From positions 62,001 to 126,000 of the forward strand of contig NZ_BAAAFX010000014.1 in NCBI RefSeq assembly GCF_039523755.1: DNA of 64,000 nucleotides. Reading direction: 5' to 3'. This DNA is from Tatumella terrea (GTDB taxonomy: Bacteria; Pseudomonadota; Gammaproteobacteria; Enterobacterales; Enterobacteriaceae). The position numbers were made by a program, and so were the translations under genes. The notes beneath the pieces were generated by a model. That model was given only the letters and a program-made list of their open reading frames with translations, had not been told where the DNA came from and made no database searches. Shown here one piece after another: positions 35,353-44,935 of the stretch; position 1 is the first letter of the stretch, and each line of letters opens with the position of its first letter.

Positions 35353-36885
35353 ATGCGCTCTGTCAGTTATCGCTTCAGTGCAATCGTTGTCAGTCTGTTA
35401 CTGGCAGGATGCAGCGTGGGCCCTGATTTTCATGCCCCGGAAAATAAGTTACCCGCTAACTGGCACAATCTCGACTCGTCTCAGCAATCCCGTCCGGAAA
35501 CTGCCGATACGTCTGCCAGCTGGTGGAAGAATTTTAATGACCCGCAACTGGATAGTCTGATCCAGCGGGCGATTGCCGGTAACCTGACATTACAACAGGC
35601 GATGCTGCGTATCGCCGGGGCCCGTGAACAGGTCAATGAGGCCACCGGCGGCTTTTTCCCGACGCTGAGTGCGCAGGCAAGCTATGCCCGCCAGCAGGTC
35701 GGTTTAAAAGGCCTGCTTAAATCACACGGTGTCTACGATAATCTGAACGAGGAAGGCAGTCAGCTGGTGAATTCGGCGACCGGCAGTGTGAACTTTTATC
35801 AGGGCGGATTTGATACCCGCTGGGAGCTGGACCTCTGGGGCAAAGTACGTCGCCAGCGGGAAATGGCGCAGGCCGAACAGTTGTCAGCTATTGAACAACG
35901 TAATGATGCGTTAGTGTCACTCGAAGCCGAGGTAGCGCGGACTTACCTGCAATTACGTGCTGCTCAGGCAATGACCCGTGTCACAGAAGAGCAGATCACC
36001 ATTGCCCGTCAGACACAGCAACTGACGGAAAGTCAGATGCAGAACGGCCTGGCCCCGGCCACCGATCTGCAAAGTGCCACTGCACAGGTCACGTCCCTTG
36101 AAGCACAGTTGCCGCAATATCAGGCGCAAATCAGTCAGGCCATGAACGGACTGGCAGTTCTGCTGGGCAAAGCCCCGGGCACGTTGGATAACGAACTGAT
36201 ACAGGTGAAACCTTTACCTGCCCTGCCGGCGATGATTTCTGTCGGCGTCCCGGCAGAGCTCGCACGCCGGCGACCGGATATTCAGGAGGCGGAAGCCACA
36301 CTGCATGCCCGCACCGCAGATATCGGAGTCTCGGTTGCGCAGCTTTTCCCGGATATCTCACTGACAGGCCAGCTGGGGGTCAGGAACACCGATGCCAGCT
36401 ATCTTGACGACTGGAGCAGCCATTTTTATAGCATTGGTCCCGGCATCTCATTGCCTATCTTCCAGGGAGGGCAACTGGTGTCGCAGGTCAGACTCGCCAG
36501 GGCTTCTCAGGCAAGTGCGGCACTGGACTACAGAAATACTGTGCTGAGAGCATTGCAGGAAGTTGAAAACGGACTGGTAAGTTACCGGGCGGATCAGCAG
36601 CAACTGACATCGTTACAGGCCTCTGCAGATGCGCTGCAACAGGCATTTTCACTGGCCAGCGAAAGTTACTCAAAAGGTCTCAGTAGCTATATCAATGCCC
36701 TGGATGCACAACGGCAACTGGCTCAGACAAGGTTACAGTTGATCAGCGCCCGTGCACAGACCGCCACAGACCTGGTCGCATTATACAAAGCGCTGGGCGG
36801 AGGCTGGGAAAACTATCAGGCCGTATCACTGCCGGAGTATCCGGTATTCGGAGCGACCCCGAAAACCGGCGTTACCGCACAATAA
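35353..36885 (+). CDS. Outer-membrane efflux lipoprotein (NodT/OprM type)
   Basis: A 510-residue TolC-family protein. The signal peptide ends in the lipobox LLLAGC, followed by SVGPDFHAPE, the standard start of NodT/CmeC-type lipoproteins. Two OEP repeats rich in Ala/Gln helices follow, with ELARRRPDIQEAEATLHARTADIGV as a landmark. I choose the ATG at 35353 because of AAGGAA seven bases upstream and because it gives a compact signal peptide; the ATG at 35338 is the alternative. Including its own outer-membrane channel makes this a self-contained pump operon. Confidence 0.89.
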   Translation: MRSVSYRFSAIVVSLLLAGCSVGPDFHAPENKLPANWHNLDSSQQSRPETADTSASWWKNFNDPQLDSLIQRAIAGNLTLQQAMLRIAGAREQVNEATGGFFPTLSAQASYARQQVGLKGLLKSHGVYDNLNEEGSQLVNSATGSVNFYQGGFDTRWELDLWGKVRRQREMAQAEQLSAIEQRNDALVSLEAEVARTYLQLRAAQAMTRVTEEQITIARQTQQLTESQMQNGLAPATDLQSATAQVTSLEAQLPQYQAQISQAMNGLAVLLGKAPGTLDNELIQVKPLPALPAMISVGVPAELARRRPDIQEAEATLHARTADIGVSVAQLFPDISLTGQLGVRNTDASYLDDWSSHFYSIGPGISLPIFQGGQLVSQVRLARASQASAALDYRNTVLRALQEVENGLVSYRADQQQLTSLQASADALQQAFSLASESYSKGLSSYINALDAQRQLAQTRLQLISARAQTATDLVALYKALGGGWENYQAVSLPEYPVFGATPKTGVTAQ

Positions 36886-36903
36886 CCACAGCCCACAGGG
36901 TAC

Positions 36904-37146
36904 TTAGTATCCTGTGGTTTTCCGTAGCGGATCCACCAATCCCTGTAATCCTTCTATCTTAATCGCCAGCGCCAGCTGCATTAGCTCACCGAGATGCCCC
37001 GCCGGAAAGACCTCTTTGCGGGCAAACCACAACAGATATTCTTCCGGCAGGTCTATCAGCACCCGCCCCTGATATTTTCCGAAAGGCATGCGGGTATTCG
37101 CCAGCGCAATAAGGTCCTGCTTGTTCAGAGTCAGTCTCCCAGCCAA
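36904..37146 (-). CDS. ypeB: YpeB-like DUF3820 protein
   Basis: A small protein with the DUF3820 core MPFGKYQGRVLIDLPEEYLLWFARKEVFPAGHLGELMQLALAIKIEGL. It corresponds to E. coli YpeB (72 residues), next to ligA. Function is unknown. The start is unclear: a TTG at 37146 overlaps the end of ligA, while a CTG at 37128 has GGGAG seven bases upstream and gives a 74-residue protein starting where homologues start. It is co-transcribed with ligA. Confidence 0.82.
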   Translation of the reverse strand: MAGRLTLNKQDLIALANTRMPFGKYQGRVLIDLPEEYLLWFARKEVFPAGHLGELMQLALAIKIEGLQGLVDPLRKTTGY

Positions 37147-39149
37147 TCGATCATTTGCTGTTCATCAATGACCTGAATACCCAGTGCATTGGCTTTTTCC
37201 AGCTTGGATCCTGCCGCTTCACCGGCAATCAGCAGATCCGTTTTCTTCGACACACTGCCACTCACTTTCGCGCCCAGTGCGGTCAGCCGGTCTTTTGCTT
37301 CATCACGGGTCAGCTGACTTAATGATCCGGTCAGCACGACGGTTTTACCCGCAAACGGATTATCGTCCACCGGAGTGGTTCCGCGCCCGGGGGCCGGCCA
37401 GCGAATGCCGGTCTCTTCCACCAGCTGGCGGATCACTTCACGGTTACTCTCTTCATCCATAAAATGGCGGATATGGCTGGCCACCACCGGCCCCACATCC
37501 GGGACTTCCTTCAGAGCCTCCAGCGGCGCATCCATCAGTGGCGGCAATTCACCAAAGTGTAACGCCAGGCTCAGGGCCGTCGCTTCACCCACTTCGCGGA
37601 TCCCCAATGCAAAAAGAAAACGGGGAAGCGTGGTCTCTTTGGATTTTTCCAGCGCATCAACAATATTTTGCGCCGAACGTGGGCCCATCCGATCAAGCCC
37701 GGTCAGTTTTCCTGCGGTCAGACGGAACAGATCGGCTGGCGTATGCACATATTCTTTTTCCACCAGCTGGTCGATGATCTTATCTCCCATCCCATCCACA
37801 TCCATCGCTCTGCGCGAAACAAAATGCTTAAGGGCTTCCTTCCGCTGAGCGCCACAGATCAGCCCCCCCGTACAGCGGGTCACGGCTTCACCTTCGGTAC
37901 GCTCCACATCAGAGCCACACACCGGACAGTGGGCAGGGAAGATGATTTCCTGTGTGACATCCGGACGCTCAGAGAGAACCACATTGACAATCTGCGGAAT
38001 AACATCCCCGGCACGGCGGATAACGACGTTATCGCCGATGCGGATCCCCAGCCGTTCTATCTCATCAGCGTTATGCAGCGTGGCATTACTGACCATCACG
38101 CCGGCGACCTGTACCGGTTCAAGACGGGCGACCGGGGTAATCGCGCCTGTACGTCCGACCTGGAATTCCACATCACGCACCGTGGTGACCTGCTCCTGGG
38201 CCGGGAATTTAAAGGCAGTCGCCCAGCGCGGGGCCCTGGCGACAAATCCAAGCTGTTCCTGCAAGGCCAGTGAGTTAACTTTAATCACCACGCCGTCAAT
38301 ATCAAAGCCCAGTTCAGAGCGCTGTTCGCCGATACGGTGGTAGAACGCCAGTACGCTTTCCGGGGTATCACAGACGCGGACATGATTATTGACCGGTAAT
38401 CCCCAGTGTTTCAGTTGCTGCAAACGTTGCCAGTGCGTATCCGCCAGTTCTCCCCCTTCAGAGACCCCGATACCGTAACAGCAGAAGGTCAGCGGACGCT
38501 TTTCGGTAATTCTTGGATCCAGCTGACGCAGGGAACCGGCAGCGGCATTTCGTGGGTTGGCGAAAACTTTTGCACCGCTTTTTCGTGCACTGTCATTCAG
38601 TTTTTCAAACCCTTTCTGGTTCATAAATACTTCACCACGCACTTCCAGCCGCGCCGGAATGCCGTCACCGGTTAAACGCAGAGGAATTGCACGGATGGTA
38701 CGGACGTTCGCGGTGATATTTTCGCCGGTCGTCCCGTCACCCCGGGTAGCTGCCTGTACCAGCTCTCCCTGCTCGTATAACAGGCTGACGGCCAGGCCGT
38801 CCAGTTTCAGTTCGCAGCAGTATTCCACCGGAGCGGTACTCTTCAATCGCTCAGAAACACGCTTATTGAATGCCAGAAAACTCTGGTCATCGAAGACATT
38901 ATCCAGAGACAGCATCGGCACTTCATGACGGATAGACTCAAAACCGGTCAGCGGGGCAGCCCCGACGCGCTGTGTCGGGGAATCGCGGGTGATCAGTTCA
39001 GGATGCTGTTCTTCAAGAGCTTTCAGCGCCTGCATCAGTTTATCGTATTCGGCATCAGGGATTTCCGGTGCATCCAGCACATGATAGAGATATTCGTGAT
39101 GCCGCAACTGTGTGCGCAGCTGGTTGAGCTGTTGGCGGATGTTATTCAT
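37131..39149 (-). CDS. ligA: NAD-dependent DNA ligase
   Basis: Seals nicks during replication and repair using NAD+. The length, 672 residues, equals that of E. coli LigA (671). Domains in order: Ia, the adenylation domain with the active Lys in CELKLDGLAVS near residue 115, OB fold, four-Cys zinc site (CPVCGS to CTGGLICGAQ), helix-hairpin-helix and a C-terminal BRCT domain (PFAGKTVVLTGSLSQLTRDEAKDRL). It lies downstream of zipA on the same strand, separated by a terminator. Confidence 0.97.
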   Translation of the reverse strand: MNNIRQQLNQLRTQLRHHEYLYHVLDAPEIPDAEYDKLMQALKALEEQHPELITRDSPTQRVGAAPLTGFESIRHEVPMLSLDNVFDDQSFLAFNKRVSERLKSTAPVEYCCELKLDGLAVSLLYEQGELVQAATRGDGTTGENITANVRTIRAIPLRLTGDGIPARLEVRGEVFMNQKGFEKLNDSARKSGAKVFANPRNAAAGSLRQLDPRITEKRPLTFCCYGIGVSEGGELADTHWQRLQQLKHWGLPVNNHVRVCDTPESVLAFYHRIGEQRSELGFDIDGVVIKVNSLALQEQLGFVARAPRWATAFKFPAQEQVTTVRDVEFQVGRTGAITPVARLEPVQVAGVMVSNATLHNADEIERLGIRIGDNVVIRRAGDVIPQIVNVVLSERPDVTQEIIFPAHCPVCGSDVERTEGEAVTRCTGGLICGAQRKEALKHFVSRRAMDVDGMGDKIIDQLVEKEYVHTPADLFRLTAGKLTGLDRMGPRSAQNIVDALEKSKETTLPRFLFALGIREVGEATALSLALHFGELPPLMDAPLEALKEVPDVGPVVASHIRHFMDEESNREVIRQLVEETGIRWPAPGRGTTPVDDNPFAGKTVVLTGSLSQLTRDEAKDRLTALGAKVSGSVSKKTDLLIAGEAAGSKLEKANALGIQVIDEQQMIDWLGD

Positions 39150-39162
39150 ACAACCCCATAAG

Positions 39163-39191
39163 ATAAAAAACCCCCGACTAGCGGGGGTTTA
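39163..39191 (-). terminator. Terminator between zipA and ligA
   Basis: On the minus strand CCCCCGC-tag-TCGGGGG is followed by TTTTTTAT. It ends zipA just before the ligA start, so ligA probably has its own promoter or is read through. Confidence 0.85.
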
Positions 39192-39208
39192 TTGAGACAA
39201 ATTAACGA

Positions 39209-40273
39209 TTAAGCGATTTCAGTGACTTCCCGGATACGTGTTTTGTACACTTCCAGTTTCTGCGGAGTGATCATTCTGCGTTCATCATCAAGAACCACCG
39301 CCCCCACATCGTCAGCAATTCGCTGTGCAGACTGTAGCATCAGCTTGAAGTTCTGGTGTGCATCCCCGTAGGAAGGGACCATCATAAAAATGGAAACGCC
39401 AGGGGTGGTAAAGTCACCCATCTGTTCCGGGTCAAATGAACCGGGCTTCATCATATTCGCCAGGCTGAACAGTACCGGACCGCTGCCGGATGGGTTCAGA
39501 TGCCGGTGGAAGATGTTCATTTCACCGAACTGGAAACCGGCCTGCAGAATAGCCTGCAATAAAGGCTCACCATTCAGCTCTCCGCCGGTATGCGCAGACA
39601 CATGAAGCACCAGTACCGCTTCTTTAGCACCACCGGTGTTTTCCGCCGCGGGCGCGTCGGTATTTTCCGGAGCTGAAGGTTCAGCCTCAGCAGGGACACT
39701 TTCAGCAACCGGCTCTGCATCGACGTCAGCCTCATACGCGGCTTCAGCCTGAGGTGCGCGCATCTCATCACGTGGCACAGAATCACTCGCCGGAGCAGCC
39801 GTTTTCGGCGCAGTGGTTATGCCTGGCGCAGCATAGGCATTATCCGCCACCGATTCCGGACGCTCAGGGGTAATCTGTGGCTGATGAATGTCGGCTGTGA
39901 TCTCCGGTTGCGTGGCTTCATAGTCTGTTCTGACATCCATCAACGGATCGGCTGAAGGCTCAGGCCGGTCACGCAGTGATTTCTTCAGCGCAGGCTTAGC
40001 CTCTGGCGCAGGCTTAGCCTCTGGCGCACGGGTAGCACGTTTCTCAGCCGGAGCAGGCTCCTCCTCATATTCACGGCTGGCGCGAAAATCAGAGACACTG
40101 TCCTCTTCCTCAAAGCTGAGATCATCATCGTTACGTTGTTTCAGACGTTTGTGCGGGCGATCGCGAAATACAGAAGACCGCTCCTTACGATTGGTCCACA
40201 GACCATGCAGGAGAAGTGCAACGATGGCAACCGCACCAACAACGATTAATATCAGACGCAAATCCTGCATCAT
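39209..40273 (-). CDS. zipA: Cell division protein ZipA
   Basis: An essential division protein that tethers FtsZ to the inner membrane. From the ATG at 40273 it has 354 residues. The N-terminus MMQDLRLILIVVGAVAIVALLLHGLW is one membrane anchor; then a charged segment, a Pro/Ala/Glu-rich linker (about 60-215, with small EAKPAP repeats) and the C-terminal FtsZ-binding domain (VLHVSAHTGGELNGEPLLQAI to the end). The longer frame to 40354 adds residues absent from homologues. It is divergent from cysZ. Confidence 0.95.
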   Translation of the reverse strand: MMQDLRLILIVVGAVAIVALLLHGLWTNRKERSSVFRDRPHKRLKQRNDDDLSFEEEDSVSDFRASREYEEEPAPAEKRATRAPEAKPAPEAKPALKKSLRDRPEPSADPLMDVRTDYEATQPEITADIHQPQITPERPESVADNAYAAPGITTAPKTAAPASDSVPRDEMRAPQAEAAYEADVDAEPVAESVPAEAEPSAPENTDAPAAENTGGAKEAVLVLHVSAHTGGELNGEPLLQAILQAGFQFGEMNIFHRHLNPSGSGPVLFSLANMMKPGSFDPEQMGDFTTPGVSIFMMVPSYGDAHQNFKLMLQSAQRIADDVGAVVLDDERRMITPQKLEVYKTRIREVTEIA

Positions 40274-40484
40274 TGTATTCTCTGTTGTTCCAATACTTTG
40301 CCTAAAAAAGGCACCTTTACCCTTAAATGTATTTGCAGGGCCGGACAAGTGCAAGTCTGCATAGTACTTTCTGACAAATAATATGCTATCCGTCGTGTAA
40401 CTGCTGACTTTTTAGCCAATATTTACTTACCCGTCCGCTAAACAACGTTATGATATGCCTAAGTTACGTCAGGAGAATGATTAA

Positions 40485-41276
40485 ATGCCGGAAGGAAAAA
40501 CCAAAACAGCGATGAACGGTGTCGACTACTTTCGTCAGGGATGGCACCTGGCGATGCTGCCGGGCATCCGTCGATATGTCATCGCCCCGTTACTGGTCAA
40601 TGTACTGCTAATGGGCTCTGCATTTATCTGGTTATTTAAACGACTGAATGTCTGGATTCCGGAATTACTCGGCCACATTCCGCACTGGTTGCAGTGGCTG
40701 AATTATCTCCTCTGGCCACTGGCTGTTCTCTCGCTGCTGCTTTTCTTTGGGTATTTTTTCTCGACCCTTGCCAACTGGATTGCCGCGCCGTTTTGCGGAC
40801 TACTGGCAGAGCAACTGGAAAATAAACTCACCGGGCACCCTCTTCCGGAGATTGGCTGGGCAGGACTGATTAAGGATTTGCCCCGCATTATGTGGCGTGA
40901 GTGGCTTAAGCTAAAATATTATCTGCCGCGGGCTCTTCTGCTGTTGCTGGTACACTTTATCCCGGGTATCGGACAAACCCTCGCTCCGCTGCTCTGGTTT
41001 ATCTTCGGCGCATGGATGATGGCGATTCAGTACTGTGATTATCCCTTTGATAACCATCGTGTGCCGTTCGTGACCATGCGCCAGGCCCTGGCCACCCACC
41101 GGAGTGCGCACTTACAATTTGGCGGGCTGGTCAGTGTGTTTACCCTGATCCCTGGGGTTAATCTGGTCATTATGCCTGTTGCCGTTTGCGGGGCGACCGC
41201 CATGTGGGTTGACCAGTACCGTGGCCTGTCAGCTACGCTGGCTGCACAGAGTCAGCGTGACGTGAAAAGCAGCTGA
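40485..41276 (+). CDS. cysZ: CysZ, sulfate transporter
   Basis: A 263-residue inner-membrane protein that imports sulfate for cysteine synthesis. Hydrophobic segments are near 30-50, 70-95 and 145-175, with a hydrophobic C-terminal region. Family features include GVDYFRQGWHLAML near the start and FSTLANWIAAPFCGLLAEQLE. It stands just upstream of cysK as in E. coli; CysB control is expected but I did not identify a site. Confidence 0.95.
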   Translation: MPEGKTKTAMNGVDYFRQGWHLAMLPGIRRYVIAPLLVNVLLMGSAFIWLFKRLNVWIPELLGHIPHWLQWLNYLLWPLAVLSLLLFFGYFFSTLANWIAAPFCGLLAEQLENKLTGHPLPEIGWAGLIKDLPRIMWREWLKLKYYLPRALLLLLVHFIPGIGQTLAPLLWFIFGAWMMAIQYCDYPFDNHRVPFVTMRQALATHRSAHLQFGGLVSVFTLIPGVNLVIMPVAVCGATAMWVDQYRGLSATLAAQSQRDVKSS

Positions 41277-41393
41277 GTAAAGCGGCCTTTATTGCCCTCT
41301 GAAATAAGGATATACGATTTCTTTCCTTCACTGTCTCAAAAGAAAGCGTATTCTCATGTCGTGCTCCACATTTCAAAGAGTTAAGGACAAGCT

Positions 41394-42362
41394 ATGAGTA
41401 AGATTTACGAAGATAATTCTTTAACCATTGGCCATACTCCGCTGGTCAGACTCAACCGCATTGGTAACGGGCGTATTCTGGCAAAGGTTGAATCGCGTAA
41501 TCCAAGCTTTAGCGTTAAATGCCGTATCGGCGCCAATATGATTTGGGATGCGGAGAAACGCGGTATCCTGAAACCCGGGGTTGAACTGGTTGAACCCACC
41601 AGCGGCAATACCGGTATCGCTCTGGCTTATGTGGCAGCTGCCCGGGGCTATAAACTGACACTGACCATGCCGGAAACCATGTCTGTTGAGCGCCGTAAAT
41701 TACTCAAGGCCCTGGGAGCTAATCTGGAGCTGACGCCAGGAGCTCAGGGGATGAAAGGCGCTATAGCTAAAGCCGAAGAAATCGTCGCCAGTAACCCGGC
41801 CAAATATGTCCTTCTGCAGCAATTCAGCAACCCAGCCAACCCGGCAATCCATGAAAAAACTACCGGTCCTGAAATCTGGGAAGACACCGACGGTGACGTG
41901 GATGTCTTTATTGCCGGCGTCGGGACCGGGGGAACACTGACCGGGGTCAGTCGTTACCTGAAAAACACCCGCGGTAAAAAATCACTGGTGAGTGTCGCGG
42001 TAGAACCGACAGATTCTCCGGTGATCGCGCAGGCACTGGCAGGCGAAGAAATTAAGCCCGGCCCGCATAAAATTCAGGGGATCGGTGCCGGCTTTATCCC
42101 GGAAAACCTGGATTTATCATTGGTTGACCGCGTAGTCGCGATTACCAACGAAGAAGCTATCTCCACCGCACGCCAGTTGATGGAATCTGAAGGCATCCTT
42201 GCCGGGATCTCCTCCGGTGCAGCTGTCGCCGCAGCACTGAAACTGCAACAGGAACCAGAGTTTGCCGATAAAAATATCGTTGTTATCCTGCCGTCTTCCG
42301 GAGAACGCTACCTGAGTACCGCATTATTTGCTGATCTGTTCACCGAAAAAGAACTTGGCTAA
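41394..42362 (+). CDS. cysK: Cysteine synthase A (O-acetylserine sulfhydrylase A)
   Basis: PLP enzyme that makes cysteine from O-acetylserine and sulfide. It has 322 residues, with the PLP Lys42 in NPSFSVKCRIGANM, the substrate loop PTSGNTGIALAYVAA and the phosphate-binding GVGTGGTLTGV. It differs from CysM below by family landmarks such as the SFSVKCRIG segment. A ribosome site (AAGGA) precedes the ATG. It has its own terminator. Confidence 0.97.
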   Translation: MSKIYEDNSLTIGHTPLVRLNRIGNGRILAKVESRNPSFSVKCRIGANMIWDAEKRGILKPGVELVEPTSGNTGIALAYVAAARGYKLTLTMPETMSVERRKLLKALGANLELTPGAQGMKGAIAKAEEIVASNPAKYVLLQQFSNPANPAIHEKTTGPEIWEDTDGDVDVFIAGVGTGGTLTGVSRYLKNTRGKKSLVSVAVEPTDSPVIAQALAGEEIKPGPHKIQGIGAGFIPENLDLSLVDRVVAITNEEAISTARQLMESEGILAGISSGAAVAAALKLQQEPEFADKNIVVILPSSGERYLSTALFADLFTEKELG

Positions 42363-42397
42363 TAATCAGTGGCTTACGCTGCCGGTTCCTCTGTCTG

Positions 42398-42424
42398 AAA
42401 AAAGCACCTGCGGGTGCTTTTTTT
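42398..42424 (+). terminator. cysK terminator
   Basis: AAAAAAGCACC and GGTGCTTTTTTT form a short GC stem with a T7 run, 35 bp after the cysK stop. Confidence 0.92.
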
Positions 42425-42750
42425 GTGTCCCCGATCTCATTTTTACCCTAAATCGTATTGCTTTTTGACATCAAGGTTTGTTATCAACGCTGATATTTAT
42501 TTAGAAGCCCGAAATAAATAGTCATTGTTATGAAGCGGATCAAAACCAGCACAATTACCGATAGGGCATAATCCAAATTAACGGCATAATGATTCGGTCA
42601 GGTGTGCGGATTTACCGCAAACTATGAACAGGCGAAACCGGGTCTGCTAACTGACATTGCCCGTACAACCGGGCTTTGTCGCAGGAGTCCACAGGGACGT
42701 TTTCCGGCTCCGGTGCCAGAATTAACCTCTGATAACGTTGGGGAAATAAA
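42425..42750. other. ptsH promoter region
   Basis: The spacer between the cysK terminator and ptsH should carry the multiple pts promoters known in enterobacteria. TTTGTTATCAACG near 42475 resembles the E. coli pts upstream region. I could not fix the CRP or Mlc sites. A frame 42602-42916 overlaps ptsH and is not real. Confidence 0.5.
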
Positions 42751-43008
42751 ATGTTTCAGCAAGAAGTTACTATCACAGCTCCTAACGGTTTACATACCCG
42801 TCCTGCAGCGCAGTTTGTCAAAGAAGCCAAGGCTTTTCAGTCCGAAATCACCGTTACCTCAAATGGTAAATCTGCCAGCGCAAAAAGTCTGTTCAAGTTG
42901 CAGACGCTTGGTCTGACGCAAGGGACGGTTATCACCCTCTCTGCCGAAGGCGAAGATGAGCAGCAAGCCGTTGAACATCTGGTCAGCCTGATGGCTGAAC
43001 TTGAGTAG
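42751..43008 (+). CDS. ptsH: HPr, phosphocarrier of the sugar PTS
   Basis: An 85-residue protein, the exact enterobacterial length. His15 in PNGLHTRPAAQFV receives phosphate from EI and passes it to EII proteins; Ser46 lies in SAKSLFKL. It heads ptsHI-crr. The gap to ptsI is 157 bp, larger than the roughly 45 bp of E. coli, and holds a hairpin (CGCGGACA/TGTCCGCG, 43066-43084). Confidence 0.97.
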   Translation: MFQQEVTITAPNGLHTRPAAQFVKEAKAFQSEITVTSNGKSASAKSLFKLQTLGLTQGTVITLSAEGEDEQQAVEHLVSLMAELE

Positions 43009-43065
43009 TGTTGTCATTCAACGGAAACAGTGTAGATTTATTGAAGATTATGCAACAGTCTTGAT

Positions 43066-43084
43066 CGCGGACAACATGTCCGCG
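43066..43084 (+). other. Hairpin in the enlarged ptsH-ptsI spacer
   Basis: A perfect 8-bp stem CGCGGACA-aca-TGTCCGCG with a 3-base loop and no T run. It could be an mRNA stability or processing element that sets the ratio of HPr to EI. It is not a normal terminator. Confidence 0.5.
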
Positions 43085-43165
43085 TTATTGCTTCCGTAGA
43101 TTACACTGATTACGGAAAATGGCGTACCGTCATTCTTTTTGGCCATCGTACTTAAAGGTAAGGTT

Positions 43166-44893
43166 ATGATTTCAGGCATTCTCGCATCACCCGGTATCGC
43201 TTTCGGTAAAGCTTTGCTGCTGAAAGAAGATGAGATCGTCATCAATCAGAAAAAAATTGCCGATGATCAGGTTGAATCAGAAGTTGCTCGTTTCCTTGAA
43301 GGCCGCAGTAAAGCCGCTACACAGCTGGAAGCCATTAAAATAAAGGCTGGCGAGACTTTCGGCCCGGAAAAAGAAGCGATCTTCGAAGGTCATATCATGC
43401 TGCTGGAAGATGAAGAGCTTGAGCAGGAAATTATTGACCTTATTAAGAAAGATCATCAGTCGGCCGATGCGGCTGTACAGGCGGTGATCGAAGATCAGGC
43501 CGGTGCGCTGGAAGAACTCGACGATGAGTATCTGAAAGAACGCGCTGCGGATGTGCGTGATATCGGTAAACGTCTGCTGCAAAATATTCTCGGCTTAACG
43601 ATTGTCGATCTCAGCGCTATCAGTGACGAATCTATTCTGGTCGCCAAAGACCTGACGCCTTCAGAAACAGCACAGCTGAATCTGAAAAAAGTACTCGGTT
43701 TTATCACCGACCTGGGCGGCAGAACCTCACATACCTCTATTATGGCCCGCTCTCTCGAGTTACCGGCCATTGTAGGCACCGGCAATATCACCCGCGAAGT
43801 GAAAAACGGTGATTACCTGATCCTGGATGGCGTCAGTAACCAGGTGCACATCAACCCGACGGCAGAGACCATTGCCGAACTGCGCGATGTACAGGATCAC
43901 TATCTCAGTGAAAAAGCCGAAATGGCTAAACTGAAAGATTTACCTGCCATTACTCTCGACGGTCATCAGGTGGAAGTCTGTGCCAACATCGGTACGGTGC
44001 GGGATGTGGCCGGGGCTGAGCGCAACGGCGCAGAAGGTGTCGGACTGTACCGTACCGAGTTCCTGTTTATGGACCGTGAATCTCTGCCTACCGAAGATGA
44101 ACAATTTGCAGCCTATAAAGCCGTTGCGGAAGCGATGGGCTCACAAGCCGTGATTGTGCGTACCATGGATATCGGAGGTGACAAAGACCTCCCTTATATG
44201 AACCTGCCGAAAGAAGACAACCCATTCCTCGGCTGGCGCGCTATCCGTATTGCTATGGATCGTAAAGAGATACTGCATGCGCAGTTACGCGCTATTTTAC
44301 GTGCGTCCGATTTTGGCAAACTGCGCATCATGTTCCCGATGATTATCTCGGTAGAAGAGGTCCGGTTCCTTAAAAACGAAATTGAACTGCTGAAAACACA
44401 ATTACGTGACGAAGGTAAAAGTTTCGACGAAAATATAGAAATCGGAATTATGGTCGAAACACCGGCATCGGCTGTGATTGCACGCCATCTGGCGAAAGAA
44501 GTCGACTTTTTCAGTATCGGCACCAACGATCTGACCCAGTATACTCTGGCGGTAGATCGTGGTAATGATAGAATTTCTCACCTGTATAATCCGATGAGCC
44601 CTTCCGTTCTGGGCCTTATCAGGCAGGTTATCGATGCATCCCATGCTGAAGGTAAATGGACAGGGATGTGTGGTGAACTGGCCGGTGATGAACGTGCTAC
44701 ACTATTATTACTGGGAATGGGGCTGGACGAATTCAGTATGAGTGCCATTTCAATTCCACGTATCAAAAAAATTATTCGCAATACTAATTTTGAGGATGCG
44801 AAAGCATTAGCAGAACAGGCACTGGAACAGCCGACCGCGGACGATTTGATGACACTGGTTAACCAGTTCATCAAAGAAAAGACACTCTGCTAA
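43166..44893 (+). CDS. ptsI: PTS enzyme I
   Basis: Phosphoenolpyruvate-protein phosphotransferase; it takes phosphate from PEP and gives it to HPr. It has 575 residues as in E. coli. Active His in GGRTSHTSIMARS (near 189), PEP-binding signature DFFSIGTNDLTQYTLAVDR and the C-terminal GMCGELAGDERATLLLLGMGL with the active-site Cys. I place the start at the ATG at 43166 (MISGILASPGIAFGK), with AAGGT upstream; the frame extends to 43139 without support. Confidence 0.97.
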   Translation: MISGILASPGIAFGKALLLKEDEIVINQKKIADDQVESEVARFLEGRSKAATQLEAIKIKAGETFGPEKEAIFEGHIMLLEDEELEQEIIDLIKKDHQSADAAVQAVIEDQAGALEELDDEYLKERAADVRDIGKRLLQNILGLTIVDLSAISDESILVAKDLTPSETAQLNLKKVLGFITDLGGRTSHTSIMARSLELPAIVGTGNITREVKNGDYLILDGVSNQVHINPTAETIAELRDVQDHYLSEKAEMAKLKDLPAITLDGHQVEVCANIGTVRDVAGAERNGAEGVGLYRTEFLFMDRESLPTEDEQFAAYKAVAEAMGSQAVIVRTMDIGGDKDLPYMNLPKEDNPFLGWRAIRIAMDRKEILHAQLRAILRASDFGKLRIMFPMIISVEEVRFLKNEIELLKTQLRDEGKSFDENIEIGIMVETPASAVIARHLAKEVDFFSIGTNDLTQYTLAVDRGNDRISHLYNPMSPSVLGLIRQVIDASHAEGKWTGMCGELAGDERATLLLLGMGLDEFSMSAISIPRIKKIIRNTNFEDAKALAEQALEQPTADDLMTLVNQFIKEKTLC

Positions 44894-44935
44894 TCAGCCA
44901 TACGCGGGCCCAAAATTACTGCTCAGGAGAAGATC

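Noticed and set aside
40274..40354. N-terminal extension of ZipA
   Set aside because: Homologues begin at MMQDLRL; the added residues would precede the membrane anchor.
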